NCBI GenBank assembly: GCA_016748015.1
Contig: JAAOMT010000332.1
Location: forward strand, 33,324-67,495
Length of the DNA: 34,172 nucleotides
Reading direction: 5' to 3'
DNA from: Geosiphon pyriformis
Lineage: Eukaryota; Glomeromycota; Glomeromycetes; Archaeosporales; Geosiphonaceae
Shown here: in pieces, positions 8,962-20,150 of the stretch
Layout of the letters: each line of letters begins with the position of its first letter
How positions within the stretch are numbered: the stretch's first letter is position 1
Notes under the pieces: generated by a model
Database searches by the model: none
Told to the model about the DNA's origin: nothing
What the model saw: the letters and a program-made list of their open reading frames with translations, nothing else
Program-made: the position numbers and the translations under genes

Positions 8962-9681
8962 CTAAATGATATCTCTAATTTTATCTGGTAACATAACCTC
9001 CTCCTCAAGACTGAGCTCTATTGAAGTCCAAGTACTGTCTATTATTTCCAGATAATAATCCAAAATTATTGAAGAAATTTGGTCTGAAAATTGTTGAAAT
9101 TTTAGTTCTGTAAGCTTTCCAATGTATTGAATCTTCAAAGGTTGAAAAATTGGGTTTTGTAGTACGTTTTCACAGGTGTGGAATAGGTCATAAAGTCTAA
9201 GAGCAGCTCTAAGCCTGTAGCAACTGTTTGTTGATCCAGCTGTTATCTTGAATTTGTTGTGGAGTTGTTTCTGAATAGCTTCTTTTGTGAGGTTTGCTGT
9301 TGTAAGTTCCAGTTTCCGTTCATAGAGTGTTTTTCCAATATGAAAATATCTATAGATTGGAGGATATTCAGTGTTTTCCTCATTGAGACACAGTTGAAGT
9401 TTTTGTTGAATTGTAGCATTTGGTGGAATACTAATCAGAGTGAGCATTAAGTTTTTTCTTAAAGCAAGCTTTAAAAGTTCTGGCAGGTGAATTCCAGTAT
9501 AACTTCTTGTGTTCTTTTTATACAGATGATATTTTCATGAATTTGGGGCTAATTTTGTAACTACTTCTGTTTGGATATAATTTATGTGGTTTCTAGTAAC
9601 AGTAATGGATAATTCGGGTATTGTTTTTAAAGCTAACATTAGTTTTTGGGATAATTGTTGAATGTTTTGAGAAATAGTCAT
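8962..9681 (-). pseudogene. ORF3 of element C, unknown function (one in-frame stop)
   Basis: 239 codons from ATG 9681 to TAG 8962, broken only by TGA at codon 49 (9535-9537, likely Trp); the last 161 codons are open from 9447. It is charged and helical-looking, with no membrane segment or signal peptide. Segments such as YRYFHIGKTLYE, SCYRLRAALRLYDLF and LKFQQFSDQISSIIL match ORF3 of B by position and partly by residue. The coding region crosses the polypurine tract (8997-9006) and ends 32 bases inside the 3' LTR, much as nef does in lentiviruses by position only. Family not recognised. Confidence 0.78.
8997..9006 (-). other. Polypurine tract of element C
   Basis: GAGGAGGAGG on the minus strand, three bases before the LTR TG, inside the coding region of ORF3 (encodes EEE). 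Confidence 0.75.
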
Positions 9682-9796
9682 TATAAGCAATTGAAAAAAT
9701 AAAAAATTATTTTTGGTGTATGGGTTTTTATGTTATTTTTTTTTTGTTTTTGTGAGATTGTCTCTAAATTATAAGAGAATAACTAGTAAAATTAAA

Positions 9797-11231
9797 TTAA
9801 GTGTTCAGGTTGGAAGGTTGTTTAATAACAACTATTGGTTCTAAGTTTCGGGGAATATCTTTGGAACTGACCAAAGGGAAATGTGTACCAATTTGTGGAA
9901 TTAATGGTTCAGGATTGTTTCTGGAATGATAGTGTTTCAAACGATCTCCATGTGCAACTTTTGCTAGGATTTTGTTATCAAGTCTTAGCTTGTATGATCC
10001 ATTGCCTAGGATTTCATAGATAAAAAATGGTCCATCTGATTTTTTTTCAAATTTTCTACTCTATTGTTTTTCAGCTTTAGTTCTGTATAAGAGAACTTTG
10101 TTTCCAATTTTGAATTTATTGGTGACTGAAGACAATTTGTCATCATGCCGTTCTTTTTGTTGAGCTTGGGAGTGTTCAATATGGGTGGCTGCTATTTGTC
10201 ATTTTCTTTTCAATGTGCTAAGCAGAGTGTAGACTCTTCACTAAAGTGTTTCTTGGAAATTGTTTTCATCGATCGGTTGTGCTGGGTATGTTTCCACTGT
10301 GAAACTGATTGGTAACGTTGCTGTCCTTCCATAAGTTAAATCAAATGGTGTGTGTTTCGTGGTATCTTGTTTTAATGTCCTATATGCTAGTAATATTGAT
10401 GGAATAAAGAGATCTTATTCTTGCTCAAAATCGGTTGAGACTTTGGCTAATGACTCACACAATGTTTTGTTAAAACGTGCCACAAGTCCGTTTGTTTGTG
10501 GATGGTAGGGCGAAGACAGAGGTCTTTTGACATTAAATCGTTTACAAATTTCTTGTATCAGGTTGTTTACAAAGTGTGTTCCCTGATCAGATAAAAGTTC
10601 AATTGGACATCCATGTCTACAAATAATGTCTTCGTAGATGAAATTTGCTACTGATTTTGCATCTGCTTGTTGAATGGCTCTGGCTTCAGGCCATTTAGTA
10701 AGATAGTCTACAGCTACTGCAATATAATGGTTTCTTTGAGTGGTAATAGATAGTGGTCTGACTAAATTGATACCAACTCTGTCAAAAGGCTGTTCAACTT
10801 TGATTGGATTTAAAGGTTTTATAGGGTGAGTTCCTTCTCTTCTTTGACAACTATCACAAGATTCGACATATTTGTGAATGTTTTTTTTCATTCGAGGCCA
10901 AAAGTAGTATTCTAGTGTTCTTTGGGTAGTGCTATCTTTTCTGAAGTGTGCTGATGAAGGATCTGAGTGCATATTGTATAAAATGGTCTCTTTTTTCTGT
11001 TCTTGTATTAATCTGAGTGGTTTGGTTGGGTTTTTGAAATTTCGATGATAGATAATGTTGTTGTGTAAAAAATATTGTTTGGCTTGTTGTTGTAACCAAT
11101 GTTTTTCATCTGGGGACCAATCTGTTGGGATTGTTAATGTCTCCAAATATTGTTTGAGATTATTGTAGTTTTTGGGGTTCATTGTTTGTTGTTTGGATGC
11201 TGTTAATTCAAATGAGTGTTGGTTTTGTTTT
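9797..11231 (-). pseudogene. Integrase of element C (+1 frame)
   Basis: It is open from ATG 11182 to 10415, about 50 bases after the RNase H stop. H2C2 module: MHSDPSSAHF ... SCDSCQRR. In the core the first Asp is Asn (GINLVRPL), the second Asp is kept (LLSDQGTHFVN) and the Glu is Ala (PQTNGLVARFN), so two of three catalytic residues are gone. After a TAA at 10412-10414 the frame goes on (DLFIPSILLAYRTLKQDTT) to about 10260, then a stretch with several stops (GPFFIYEILGNGSYKLRLD, AHGDRLKHYHS) to TAA at 9797-9799. It could not integrate DNA. Confidence 0.86.
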
Positions 11232-11700
11232 CTAATCTTGTCTCATTCTTGAGAGACAATCAACATTGGTGTGGAGTTTTTCTGGTTTGTGGTATACGAT
11301 GTATTGGTAATTAGCTAAAAATTCTGTCCATCAGGTTTGTTTTGCATTCAGCTAAGTGTTTTTGTTTTGTAGCCATTTAAGTCCAATATTATCAGTGATA
11401 ATATCGAATTTTTTGGGTCTGAGGTAAAGGTTGAAGTGATGTAGGGCCCAAATTACTACTGCAGTTTCTAATTTTATTGCAGAGTAGTTCTTTTTGGCTG
11501 GCTTTAATGTTCTACTAGCATAAGCAATTACTTGCTCATTTCCATTGTCATCTAACTGTGATAGGATGGCACCAAAAGCAGTATAAGAAGCATCAGTCGC
11601 TAACCAGAATTGGTTGCTGAAATTTGGATAGGCGAGAATTGGAGCTGTTGTGAGTTTTTCCTTAAGTATCTTGAAGGCATTTTGGTGTTCTTTTGTTCAT
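11232..11700 (-). pseudogene. RNase H domain of element C, ending at the conserved stop
   Basis: It has NQFWLATDASYTAFGAILSQ, ASRTLKPAKKNYSAIKLETAVVIWAL, KFDIITDNIGLKWL and KLHTNVDCLSRMRQD, giving the four acidic residues. Stops at about 11698 (Trp), 11353 and 11330 look like decay. The final TAG at 11232-11234 is at the same place as the TAA that ends this frame in B. The +1 frame opens right there and leads into integrase. Confidence 0.82.
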
Positions 11701-12660
11701 TTGTATTCGACATTTTTAGTAGTGAGCTGGTTGAGGGGTTTTGCAATTTCTGAGAATCCTTTGATGAATTTTTGGTAATAAGATGCTAATCCAATAAATC
11801 CTCTTAATTCTGTGGTATTTTATGGAGTCTTGAAATTCTTGATAGTACTGATTTTTCCGGAGTCTGGTTTAATTCCATCTTTGCTAACAATGTGACCAAA
11901 AAAAGCTAAACTTGTTTTTCCAAAGTAGCATTTTTCAATGTTCAGTTTCAATCCTGTTTTCCATAATCATTGAAAAACTTCTCGCAGGTAAATTAAATGT
12001 AGCTCGAAAGATGGTGAATAAACATCAGTGTCATCAAGATAAACTACTACTGATTTCCAAAGGAGGTCTTTGTAAACAACATCCATGAGTCTTTGAAATG
12101 TTGCTGGTACATTGCATAATCTGAAAGGCATTACATTGAACTCGTAATTTCCTCCTTGAATGGTGAATACTGTTTTGGGGTGGTCTTTGGGATCCATAGC
12201 AACTTGCCAGTATCCACTCTTTAAATCTAATATTGAAAAGTATTTGGACTTTCCAAGGGCATTCAACATGTTATCAATTCGGGGAAGAGGGTAGGCATCC
12301 CCAATGGTGACACTGTTGAGTTGTTGGTAATCAACACAAAATCGTATCTTTCCATTTTTTTTTTTAACTAGGACCACAGGTGAGGCCCATGGGCTCATTG
12401 ATGGTTGAATAAGCCCATTGTTAAGCATCCGTTGTACTTCTTCTCAGATAAATTGGTAACTTTTTGGGGCAACTCGGTAGGCTTGTTGTCGCTTTGGTTT
12501 GACATCTTCTGTATAGATTTGGTGTTGAACCAAATCAGTTCTTCCTAAGTCATTGTTGTTTTTGGTAAAGATGTCAGCAAATTCTGCAATTAGCTCTTTG
12601 AGTTGAGTCTGTTGTTGTGGTTCAAGTTGTCCCATGTTGATTCGAGATAGTTTTTCCATG
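11700..12660 (-). pseudogene. Reverse transcriptase domain of element C
   Basis: It is open at 12659-12444 and 12428-11967. Motifs: VKPKRQQAYRVAP, NNGLIQPSMSPWASPVVLV, IRFCVDYQQLNSV, YPLPRIDNML, SILDLKSGYWQVAM (motif A), MPFRLCNVPATFQ and YLDD at 12030-12041, all catalytic aspartates present. Then EKCYFGKTSLAFFGHIVSKDG. Stops: TGA at 12441-12443 (likely Arg), TGA at 11967 (Trp) and a TAA at about 11819. Apart from these stops the enzyme core is intact, unlike B. Confidence 0.88.
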
Positions 12661-13070
12661 ACAACATGGTAGTTTTCGGAGCTGGGATTTGAGTTGGTTT
12701 TTGGTATTGAATGTCCAATAATTTCAGAGAAATCGGGAACTATTTGGGGTAATTCTTGTTGAAATATATTACTGTAAATAACTCTTATTTCTAAATTATT
12801 TAATAAAATTATGGGGTAATTATTGGGATTGTAAAAAGTAACTCAGACTTTCTTTGTTCCTTCTGGAATATAAATGTTTGGGATTAAAATATTATGTTCC
12901 AAGCAGACTTGTTTATTGGACTCAAAAATTTGTTGTGTGGTTGTTGGCTTTGGGCAGGTGTAGATTTCCAGATGTTCTCCAAAGAGTGAGATAGTAATCA
13001 GTTGTGGAAGTCTGAGAATCTGGTGGGATTTGTTCTGTGTGTTAAGAGTTATATTAACTGGAACTGTAAA
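12660..13070 (-). pseudogene. Linker between dUTPase and RT of element C
   Basis: It follows the dUTPase in frame: HQILRLPQLITISLFGEHLE, IPNIYIPEGTKK, a TGA (12843), then YNPNNYPIILLNNLEIRV and an acidic stretch. The beta-rich part resembles the segment at the same place in B. Function unknown. Confidence 0.55.
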
Positions 13071-13500
13071 TCGTCCAGTTGAACCAAAACCTTGGGTTCT
13101 TCTATCACTTTTTCCTAATTGTTCTCTTTGATTGACTAGTTGCAAACCCGAAATGTTGATTAAGGGTAGGTAAATAGCTTGGGCAATTTTTTCAGCATGT
13201 TTGATCTTGAATGGTTTGTCAGTTTCATTTTGAAGTATTACTGTTATGTCTCCAGTATATCCAGCATCGATTATTCCTTTTCTGACATTGATTCCTTTGC
13301 TTGCCAGAGAGGACCGGAAGGCGATTTGAACCATTGCTCCTGGTGGGATTTTGAGTGCAATTTTGAGGTTGATTTATGTGAGAGATTTGGGTTTGAGAAT
13401 AAGAGTATCCTTGCCTAGATATCTTAGATCATATCCAGCATCAATTTCGTGTGCTTTTTCAGGTTTTATTCCTTGTCCATTGTTGTTGAAGTATTTAAAT
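13071..13500 (-). pseudogene. dUTPase domain of element C Pol (one in-frame stop)
   Basis: All five motifs of a trimeric dUTPase: motif 1 EIDAGYDLRYLG (about 13410-13445), motif 2 QIAFRSSLASKG (13293-13328), motif 3 KGIIDAGYTGDI (13245-13280, catalytic Asp and the Tyr present), motif 4 EKIAQAIYLPL (about 13160-13190), motif 5 RRTQGFGSTGR (13071-13103). A TAA at 13374 between motifs 1 and 2 breaks the frame; B has Cys there. It lies between the Cys-rich domain and RT, an unusual place for a retroelement dUTPase as far as I know. Confidence 0.9.
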
Positions 13501-13619
13501 TGTAAGGCAGGCTGATTTTCAATAAGGTAGATGGGTGTTGTTTCAATTTCTTTTGTTTCTTCAGGTTCTCCAAATTCAATTTCATTCTCATCATTTTTGC
13601 TAGACAAGGGAATACTAAG

Positions 13620-14260
13620 AGCATAGCATTCAGAACACCATTGTTCATTGCAAAGCATAATGCATTTTTCACATAGTCTAATGTTCATTTGCTCTAATTG
13701 TTGAATTTGAGCTTCTTGGGTCAGGTAGGTATAACTTGCAATTTGGTGGTAGATTTCTACTTCATCTTCATAATTAAATCCAGCTAATTCCATGGTGTAT
13801 TCAATGTATTCTGCTTTTTTCATTTGACAAACATCTTCTTTGGTAGCTCTATTAATTAATGCCATTGCTAAGTTGAAAATCATCTCGGCATCATGAGAGT
13901 AGTGATAAAGTTTGTTGAGAGCACTGTTGTATGCTGCATTAAAGGGTGTTCCTCTTTTTACTTTTTCTGAAATTGATAAAGCATATTGGCAGGTCTGATC
14001 GCAGACACCTCTTCTTATTGCTACATCAATCCAATTGCATTCTTCCAGTAGCATATCTTTACAAGTCAAACAAGGGGTGTTGTCCCATTTTCCACTCCTT
14101 TTTATTAGATGGCCCCATTGCTCTCTGTGGCAAGCCTTGCAGTAATAACAAGTATGATTCTCATATTCTTTTTCAGGTGAAATGCAGGCTCCCATTGACG
14201 ATAGTTTCTTGTGGCAGTCCTTACATTTAAGGGGAATATAGGGGTATTGTTTCCTTGGTT
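13620..14260 (-). CDS. Cys-rich (multi-CxxC) domain of element C Pol
   Basis: Unknown family. In order: CKDC (14214-14225), MGAC, CYYCKAC, PCLTC, CDQTC, a helical middle (NSALNKLYHYSHDAEM, about residues 90-105 from 14195), then CEKC, LC and CSEC ending near 13626. The spacing follows that of B, so the paired cysteines are probably zinc ligands in two modules. It is open from 14195 through to the start of the dUTPase with no stop. A TGA at 14283 breaks the join to the protease. Having the same domain between protease and dUTPase in A, B and C argues for a real function. Confidence 0.78.
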
Positions 14261-14399
14261 CAGGTTTTGAGTAAGATATATTTCATCCAGAGGTTTTGGG
14301 TTTAGTGTGTGGGGTAAAATGTTCTTGTTCTGTTTTATCAGTCCAGTTGGATGTTGATCCAAGAGCCATGAATGTTTCGATTATTGGTTTTTCTTTTTC

Positions 14400-14900
14400 T
14401 GGTTCAAATTCAAAAGCCGGGGCTTTTTCAGAGCATTGGTTGAATGTACCACAAATGGCAGGTACCCAGGCATGTTGTCCTTGGTAGGAGATTGTTAACT
14501 CTTGTGTTTCCCAATTCAGATTAGCATTGGCTTTTTGAAGCCAATCATTTCCGACGAGAGCTTGGTACTGGGGTGCATCCATTACAAGAACTTTGACTGG
14601 AATGGTGATTCTATCAAGAGTGAACGGAAAATTGTCAATTTCTTTTACTGGGGTCTTTTTCATGCCATTAGCAGTGATGATTACTGTTTGAGCTGGTCGG
14701 TCAACATTTCTTTTCAACTGTTGTATTAACTGGTAGGTAATAATGCTTCCGGCGGATCCACTGTCTAGGATCAAGCAAATTGGCTTTCCTTTTATTTCAG
14801 CTTCTGTGTACATTGCAGTGATGGTTTTTTGCTCATTAGCCGCTGCATTGCTAAGCAAGAATGGTGATTCATTTGCTTCAAATTCAAAAGGAAAGATATC
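14400..14900 (-). CDS. Retropepsin-like protease domain of element C Pol
   Basis: Internal part of Gag-Pol. It is open from 14858 to 14283. The active site ILDSGSAGSIIT has Asp-Ser-Gly intact at about 14757-14765; then VIITANGMKKTP, IPVKVLVMDAPQYQALVGNDWL and GQHAWVPAICG. This is typical of Ty3/Gypsy proteases and would process the polyprotein. ATG 14858 is only the first Met of the open stretch. Upstream stops at about 14929 and 14970 cut it off from gag in this copy. Confidence 0.88.
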
Positions 14901-14979
14901 AAAGAGATTGGCATTTTCAGCAATTTAGGCTGGTGGAATAGTGGTGTGGTTATGAAAAGGGTTTTGTTGTTATTGTGCT

Positions 14980-16835
14980 GTAGCTCTACCTTCCGAGAGT
15001 ACAGTATGGTAAAAATCCTGTTTTTCCGGCATTATTAAATAACTGGGTTGAGTGTGGTAATGGTTGGGTCTTGGTTGAGTGGTATTTTGGGGAACTAATT
15101 AGTTGTTCAAACTGATTCTACTGTTGTTTACTTGGTATCAGTTTTGTGGTGTGAATTGATTTTGTGTAATCAGTCTTCGAGCAGGTATTTGATAATATTG
15201 TGTGGGTGGTTGTTGGTATTGCTGTTGGATTGGTTGTGGGGCGGGCTGATAATAGTTATTTTGGTATTGGGGTCTTGGTGAATAGTAAGCTGGTGGTGAT
15301 AGTTGATAATAAGATTGCTGTGGTGAAGAGTAACGTTGATTATCCCTATTTTGTTGGTCTTGTTGTAGCTTTCTGCAATCTCTTTTTCAGTGGCCAGAGA
15401 TTCCACAGTAATGGCAATTCTGGGGCTGGTTATTGGAAAGTGGTGCAAAGTTATTTTGAATTTGTCTTTGGGGTGGTTGATATCTTTGTTGTTGTTGGTT
15501 GGTAAAATAGTTTTCGACCTTCTTTGTGAGTTGGTCAATTTTTTCCTCAGCTGCTGAGCTGGTTTGTTCAATTGCCAAATTTACAAGTTTTGTATGATTG
15601 GCTTCTTCCATGGCCATTTCGTATCTTTTTGCATGCTGTATGGCAGAGTTTAAATCTTCTGGCGCGTGTGGGCGAATCTTTTTAATTAGTTTATCTTTTA
15701 GACCAGCAATAAATTGATCCAAGATTTGAGCATCAGAATAATAATTGTTTGTCTCAAGTTGGCAAATTCATCTAAGAAGTTTGTTGAATTTCCCAATATA
15801 AGTCATAACAGATTCGGAGAGTTCTTGTTTGATATTTCGAAAACGATTGCAAAGAGTGATGGAGGTATTATTGTCGGTGAACTGTTCAAGAAAGGCTGCT
15901 TTGAAAGCATTCCAATCATTGAATGGGGCGGCCAGGTTTTCAAACCATTTTCCTGCTGTTCCTTTAAGAAAGTATGGAATTGTTCTTAACATTCTGGTGG
16001 CATTCCATCCATTTGCATCTCCGGCTTTAGTAACTTGGTCAAGCCATTCTTGAGGACTGGTCTCAATGTTTTCTCCATTAAAGTCAGGGATTTTTGCAAT
16101 GTATGTTGTCATTTCATCTTCTTCGTTTTCACTGTCTATTGATTCTTCTTCAGTTATTTCAGAGTTGTTTTCTTCGTTTGCTGCTGTCTCAGAGTGTTCA
16201 CTTTGATTTTCAGCTAGAAAATCAAGAAGATTGGAACTAGTTTGAAGGGGTTTTTGTTGTCTGATGGGACTTCTGAGTAATGTAAAATCTTCTGGTCTTG
16301 CAAATTGATTCAAGGGTGAATTAGGTGTTTGTGCTTGTGCAAGTGAAGCTGGAAAAAGTGTAATAGTAAGTGGAAGTTTTGAGCTGGTTCCTTGTTCAGG
16401 TGTTTGTAAATATTTGAATGATATTTTGGGAGTATTGAGTGTTGTGTGAACAGGTTGGTTATCTTTTTGTCTTTTGTTGCTACTGGTTTCAGGTTCAGAT
16501 TCGAGTTCAAAGGCAAATTGTGTGTTTGGAGGATATTTTTCTTCACAGAATCGAATGATATTATAATCAAGTTCTTCAAAATAAGTAGCACAAGCTTCAG
16601 CACTAATGTTTTCTGATTCAGTGTTGGAATAGTGTAGTATGTTCTCAAGAAGATCTCTTTTAACTGTTGTAATGTTATAGTTCCCAAAGAGGTAGTCATT
16701 AGTTTGATTTTTGATGTATTGAAAAAGTGTTTTCTTGAAAGCTATGATTCCATTACATATTTCAAATCGTTGTTTGCAGTGTGTGTAGATCGATTGATAG
16801 TACTCTAAGGTTGTGATGTCTGAGGCAGTCGCCAC
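14980..16835 (-). pseudogene. gag of element C
   Basis: The frame starts at GTG 16833-16835 (AAAGTGGCGAC). An in-frame TAA lies seven codons upstream and there is no ATG between, and none in the next 240 codons. The first 355 codons are open (to TGA 15768): an N-terminal helical domain, a Ser/Glu-rich linker, then the retrotransposon Gag region (FNGENIETSPQEWLDQV ... LKGTAGKWFENL ... FKAAFLEQFTD). It goes on in frame to 15390 with a CCHC zinc knuckle at 15375-15416 (CHYCGISGH*KRDC), then a Tyr/Gln/Pro-rich tail with several stops up to about 14930. The protease follows in the same frame. Confidence 0.87.
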
Positions 16836-16857
16836 TTTGAATTTGTTGCTGTGTTAT

Positions 16858-16875
16858 TTCCGTGGGAGAGCACCA
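16858..16875 (-). other. Putative primer-binding site of element C
   Basis: After the LTR and a TT spacer the minus strand reads TGGTGCTCTCCCACGGAA. The first eight bases equal those of B; the rest differ. The tRNA is not identified. Confidence 0.6.
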
Positions 16876-16877
16876 AA

Positions 16878-17864
16878 TATTACCGGAGGTTTTTGGTCTC
16901 TTTTTTGTAATGTTGTTAATACTTATTTGCTGTGAATTCACGTTTTCTGGGTGTGGTTGAACCTCCAGTAACTGAATTTTTTAACTTCAAATTATCTTCT
17001 ATAATTTGAACTTGCTGGGCTTATGAGTAGAATGGCCAATTTTATGCCAGTTGCTTTATGTAGTTATATTGTAGTAAACGTCAACTCTTTCCCAGGAATT
17101 GCTCGTCTGGAAGCTCACTAAAAATGTGTAGTTACTTTGCTGTAAAAGTCAACTCTTCTACAGAAATCTCGTCTGTAGGCTATCCTAATAATTGTAATAA
17201 GAAAAGAAAAAGAAAAATAAAAGAAATGTAAAAGAAATAGAATTTTGTCAAGAGAAACGTTTTCTATCCAGGCCTGGAGTCACTAACAGTTTACTGAAAT
17301 TGGTAGCTAATCAATTTCGAAATGTTAGTTGGGTTTTGGGAATTTTCCAAGTGCAATAATTAAAGAGTTTGGTTTTTTCAAATTATTTGATATTTATTTT
17401 TTTTGTGTGTATAGGAATAGTTCTAAGGGATAAATCTAAAGTAAGATACATTTTCTCAAAGAGAAAAGCTCTTTTTTTATACAATTTGTTGTAACACTAT
17501 TCTATGAACTTGAACTTTGCTATTTTCTACAATTTCACTGAACTACAGATATATTTTGGTGAACTACAAGTTATTTCGGCGAACTATTAGATATTTCAGT
17601 GAACTATCAATTATTTCAGCGAATTTCTATAAATTTTGGCGAACTTTTGAATGTTACATAGTTTGGGGTATTGCATGATTGATCATCGCAATTAGGTTAC
17701 ATTTGTGTTGTGTACAATTTGGGTTATTAATTAAATGATAATTTCGGACATTTTTTGCTAATATAATAAGTGATAATTTGAAACGATAATATATGCTAAT
17801 TAATAATAGGAATTATAAAATAGTTTTATGCTAAATGATATATTTCTAATTTCGTTTGGTAATA
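16878..17864 (-). repeat. 5' LTR of element C (987 bp)
   Basis: In plus coordinates it starts TATTACCGGAGG (the complement of an LTR end in which CA has become TA) and ends TTTGGTAATA (expected CTGGTAACA). It matches the other LTR from 16896 on. It holds the repeat array at 17527-17650 and a TATA-like TATAAAAA on the minus strand at 17474-17481. Confidence 0.9.
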
Positions 17865-18480
17865 CCATCTTCATCAACCAATCAACAGTGGCAACAGGAA
17901 ACGCGTATCTGTCACTATTGTGGTAAACAATGACATATCCAAATTGACTGTCGCCAGCATCTAAATAACCAACAATCAGAAAATCAATATTGAAACCCTG
18001 ATCGCCGGTTCCAAACTCTGAATTACTATTCAAATCAGAATCAAGACCAATATCAAAATAATTACCTGCCCATGATGCAGCAACCAATCTATCACCCACC
18101 AGTATATCAATCTCCGATTCATCAGCCACAGCCACAAGTAATATATCAACTGCAGCCACAAATTATCTATCAACCCCAACCAATTCAAACACCAACCCAG
18201 AATCTAACTCAAATGACATCAGGCAACTCTCAATCCAGAGTCACTCAAAACTGGAGATCAGCGATAGTTGTTCACCAACCAATCCCCAGTTCACTAAACT
18301 CACTATCAGGATCACACACCCGGAATTTGGACACCAGTCGCGTCTAAAACCCAAATTCTCAACATTATTTAAGTCTTCTAGTTACCCTAGAAAACGCCAC
18401 CTCCAACAACACAGAAATCAATCAGCATGTACTTACCAACACCATTCCACTGGCAACCATCTTTAGCGATGAATTCTTAG
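17865..18480 (+). pseudogene. gag of element B, nucleocapsid part after element C
   Basis: Directly after C the frame reads PSSSTNQQWQQETRI and then a CCHC zinc knuckle at 17910-17951 (C-HY-C-GKQ*-H-IQID-C, with TGA at the usual Gly). A Pro/Gln-rich tail with QPQP and IYQPQP repeats is open at 18072-18347. One TAA at 18345 separates it from the protease, which is in the same frame, so Gag and Pol form a single reading frame with no shift between them. Confidence 0.82.
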
Positions 18481-18485
18481 CAGCC

Positions 18486-18962
18486 ATCTTTCCTTTCGAA
18501 CTCGAAGAAAACACAACAATACCGTTATTCAGTGGAGCCACTCTCAAAGAGAAACCCATAATAGCAATGTACACAGATGCCAGAATTAATAGTCACCCCA
18601 TCAAACTCATCCTAGATAGTGGATTAGCTGGCAGCATAATCACTAGACAACTCATAAATCAATTAGGTCACCGAGTTGATCAAGCTGCCAGTGCCAGAAT
18701 TATTGCAGCCAATGGAGTGACCAAAACTTTAATCAGTGAAATCGACAATTTCCTTTTTGAAGTCAATGGCATTATGACTCCTATTAAAGTTCTAGTAATA
18801 GAAGCCACTCAATACCAAGCTCTCATTAGTAATGACTGGCTATTCAAAGCCAATGCAATATTAGACTGGAACACCCAAGAACTTCAGCTAATGTATTAGG
18901 GCCAACACATATGTGTTCCGGCCATATGTGGCCACTTCAAAACTTCTCCAAGAGAGAAACTA
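18486..18962 (+). pseudogene. Retropepsin-like protease of element B
   Basis: Aspartic protease that would cut the Gag-Pol polyprotein. The open stretch 18567-18899 has the active site LILDSGLAGSIIT at about 18603-18641 (Asp-Ser-Gly intact), IIAANG and then IKVLVIEATQYQALISNDWL. The frame stops at a TAG (18897) where C reads on as GQHAWVPAICG. A Trp- and Glu-rich acidic linker follows (18963-19226). The catalytic triad itself is not damaged. Confidence 0.85.
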
Positions 18963-19239
18963 TTGATCGAACTGGAGGAGGAGAAAGAAAAGCCTACCTG
19001 GGAAGCCTACCAAGTGTCGTGGGCTGATGAAGAGCACAACAAACTACCACCAATACTCTCCTGGGATGATGACAACAAAGAAAAAGGGAAACAAAAGAAA
19101 GAACTTACCTGGGAAACCAATGACCTGACATGGACCGACAATGATGAGAGTGAACCGACTTCAAGCTGGGAATGGGAAGAAGACAAAGAAAATAAAAAGA
19201 AAGGAAAGGAAAAAGAAACCACTTAAACTACCACCACTT

Positions 19240-20100
19240 ATAACATCTGCACTATACTACAACGATCTACCTATTGTCAACCTAAGCTTATATGCGTCGA
19301 TTGTGGTAAGAAATTGTCATCAATGGGCACACACTGTGGCGACGATGAGGAATACCACACTGCAACAAAGTTCTACTGTCGTCCATGCATGTTCGAACAC
19401 TTTGGACAACCAAAAAGGCAAGGAAAATGGAATAACCAACCTTGTCTCACTTGTGGAGAAACTCTATTAGATAAAGGGATGTGGAACAACATCCCCGGAC
19501 GTGGAGGAACATGCGACGTGTTGTGTCAATACATGATTCTAATAAGCGACTGGGTAAGGAAAAGAACTCCAATAGAAGCAGCCTGGAGAAGAGCCATGTA
19601 ATGACTGGACAGTTGTCCTCATGATGACGACGAAATGTGGAGAATGGCAATCACAAAAATAGAAGGAGTGACACCTGAAGAGATCAGAGAAATCAAAAAC
19701 AACCTCCCGGAACCCATAGAACTTGACTGGGATCCAGAACCAGTCATAAATCTTTTAGATCCAGAGCAGTTCTACGAACATTACCAGAAATTGGCACCTA
19801 CCTGAAAAGAACAAAAGCAATGCTTGGAGAAAATAAACATGCGACTATGTGACCACTGTTTGATTCCATGTGACTTCTAATATTGTAATGAGTGTGACCT
19901 CATGTACAATCCACCACCACGCATGATCTACTCAATCCCTGAAGAAGAAGAACCAATCAGCAGATGTGCATCAGAATCGGAATCAAAATTCAATCTTGAT
20001 TCAAATCCCAACAACAATGACAATGAAAACACCGGTTCCAGTTCTGTTTAATATGGCCACAACAATGATAATGAGGCCAACTCAGATTCCAACTCTGATT
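19240..20100 (+). pseudogene. Cys-rich (multi-CxxC) pol domain of element B
   Basis: No family recognised. Cysteine pairs, in order: CVDC (from 19293), THC, CRPC, CLTC, CDVLC, then after a gap CDHC, IPC and CNEC (up to about 19890). The pattern suggests two zinc-binding modules joined by a helical stretch (KIEGVTPEEIREIKNNL). An acidic Ser/Asn/Asp-rich linker leads to the dUTPase. It is open at 19314-19601, then has stops at 19599, 19602, 19803, 19878 and 20049. The same domain stands at the same place in A and C, so it is a stable part of these elements. Possible roles are RNA or DNA binding, or control of protease or RT; these are guesses. Confidence 0.75.
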
Positions 20101-20150
20101 TAAACTACAAATAATACATTACACTACCAGATCTATCCAAGGAACAAAAA

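Larger units (their letters stand above)
8026..8993 (-). repeat. 3' LTR of element C (968 bp, outer end missing)
   Basis: It begins GTCTCTTTTCTGTAATG, lacking the first 18 bases present in the 5' LTR, and ends ATCTGGTAACA. Left of 8026 the sequence is B gag coding (RNNQGNSN). The first 32 LTR bases also encode the C-terminus of ORF3. Confidence 0.9.
8026..17864 (-). mobile_element. Element C: second Ty3/Gypsy family with dUTPase and ORF3, inserted in the gag of B
   Basis: About 9.84 kb on the minus strand. The 5' LTR is at 16878-17864, the 3' LTR at 8026-8993. Order: LTR, PBS, gag (16835), protease, Cys-rich domain, dUTPase, RT, RNase H, integrase, ORF3, polypurine tract, LTR. The flanking gag sequence of B continues on both sides in the same frame. 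The outer 18 bp of the left LTR and the left target repeat are missing. About 50 differences in 968 aligned LTR bases (by eye), nearly all transitions, give roughly 5% divergence. Fewer stops than B, but still inactive. Confidence 0.92.

Noticed and set aside
15200-15505. Plus-strand open frame of 101 codons, and similar ones at 13179-13418, 13946-14230 and 14296-14928
   Set aside because: They are antisense shadows of element C gag-pol on the minus strand, with no recognisable product.
17800-18159. Minus-strand open frame of 119 codons across the right end of element C
   Set aside because: It crosses the LTR boundary and is antisense to the nucleocapsid of B.
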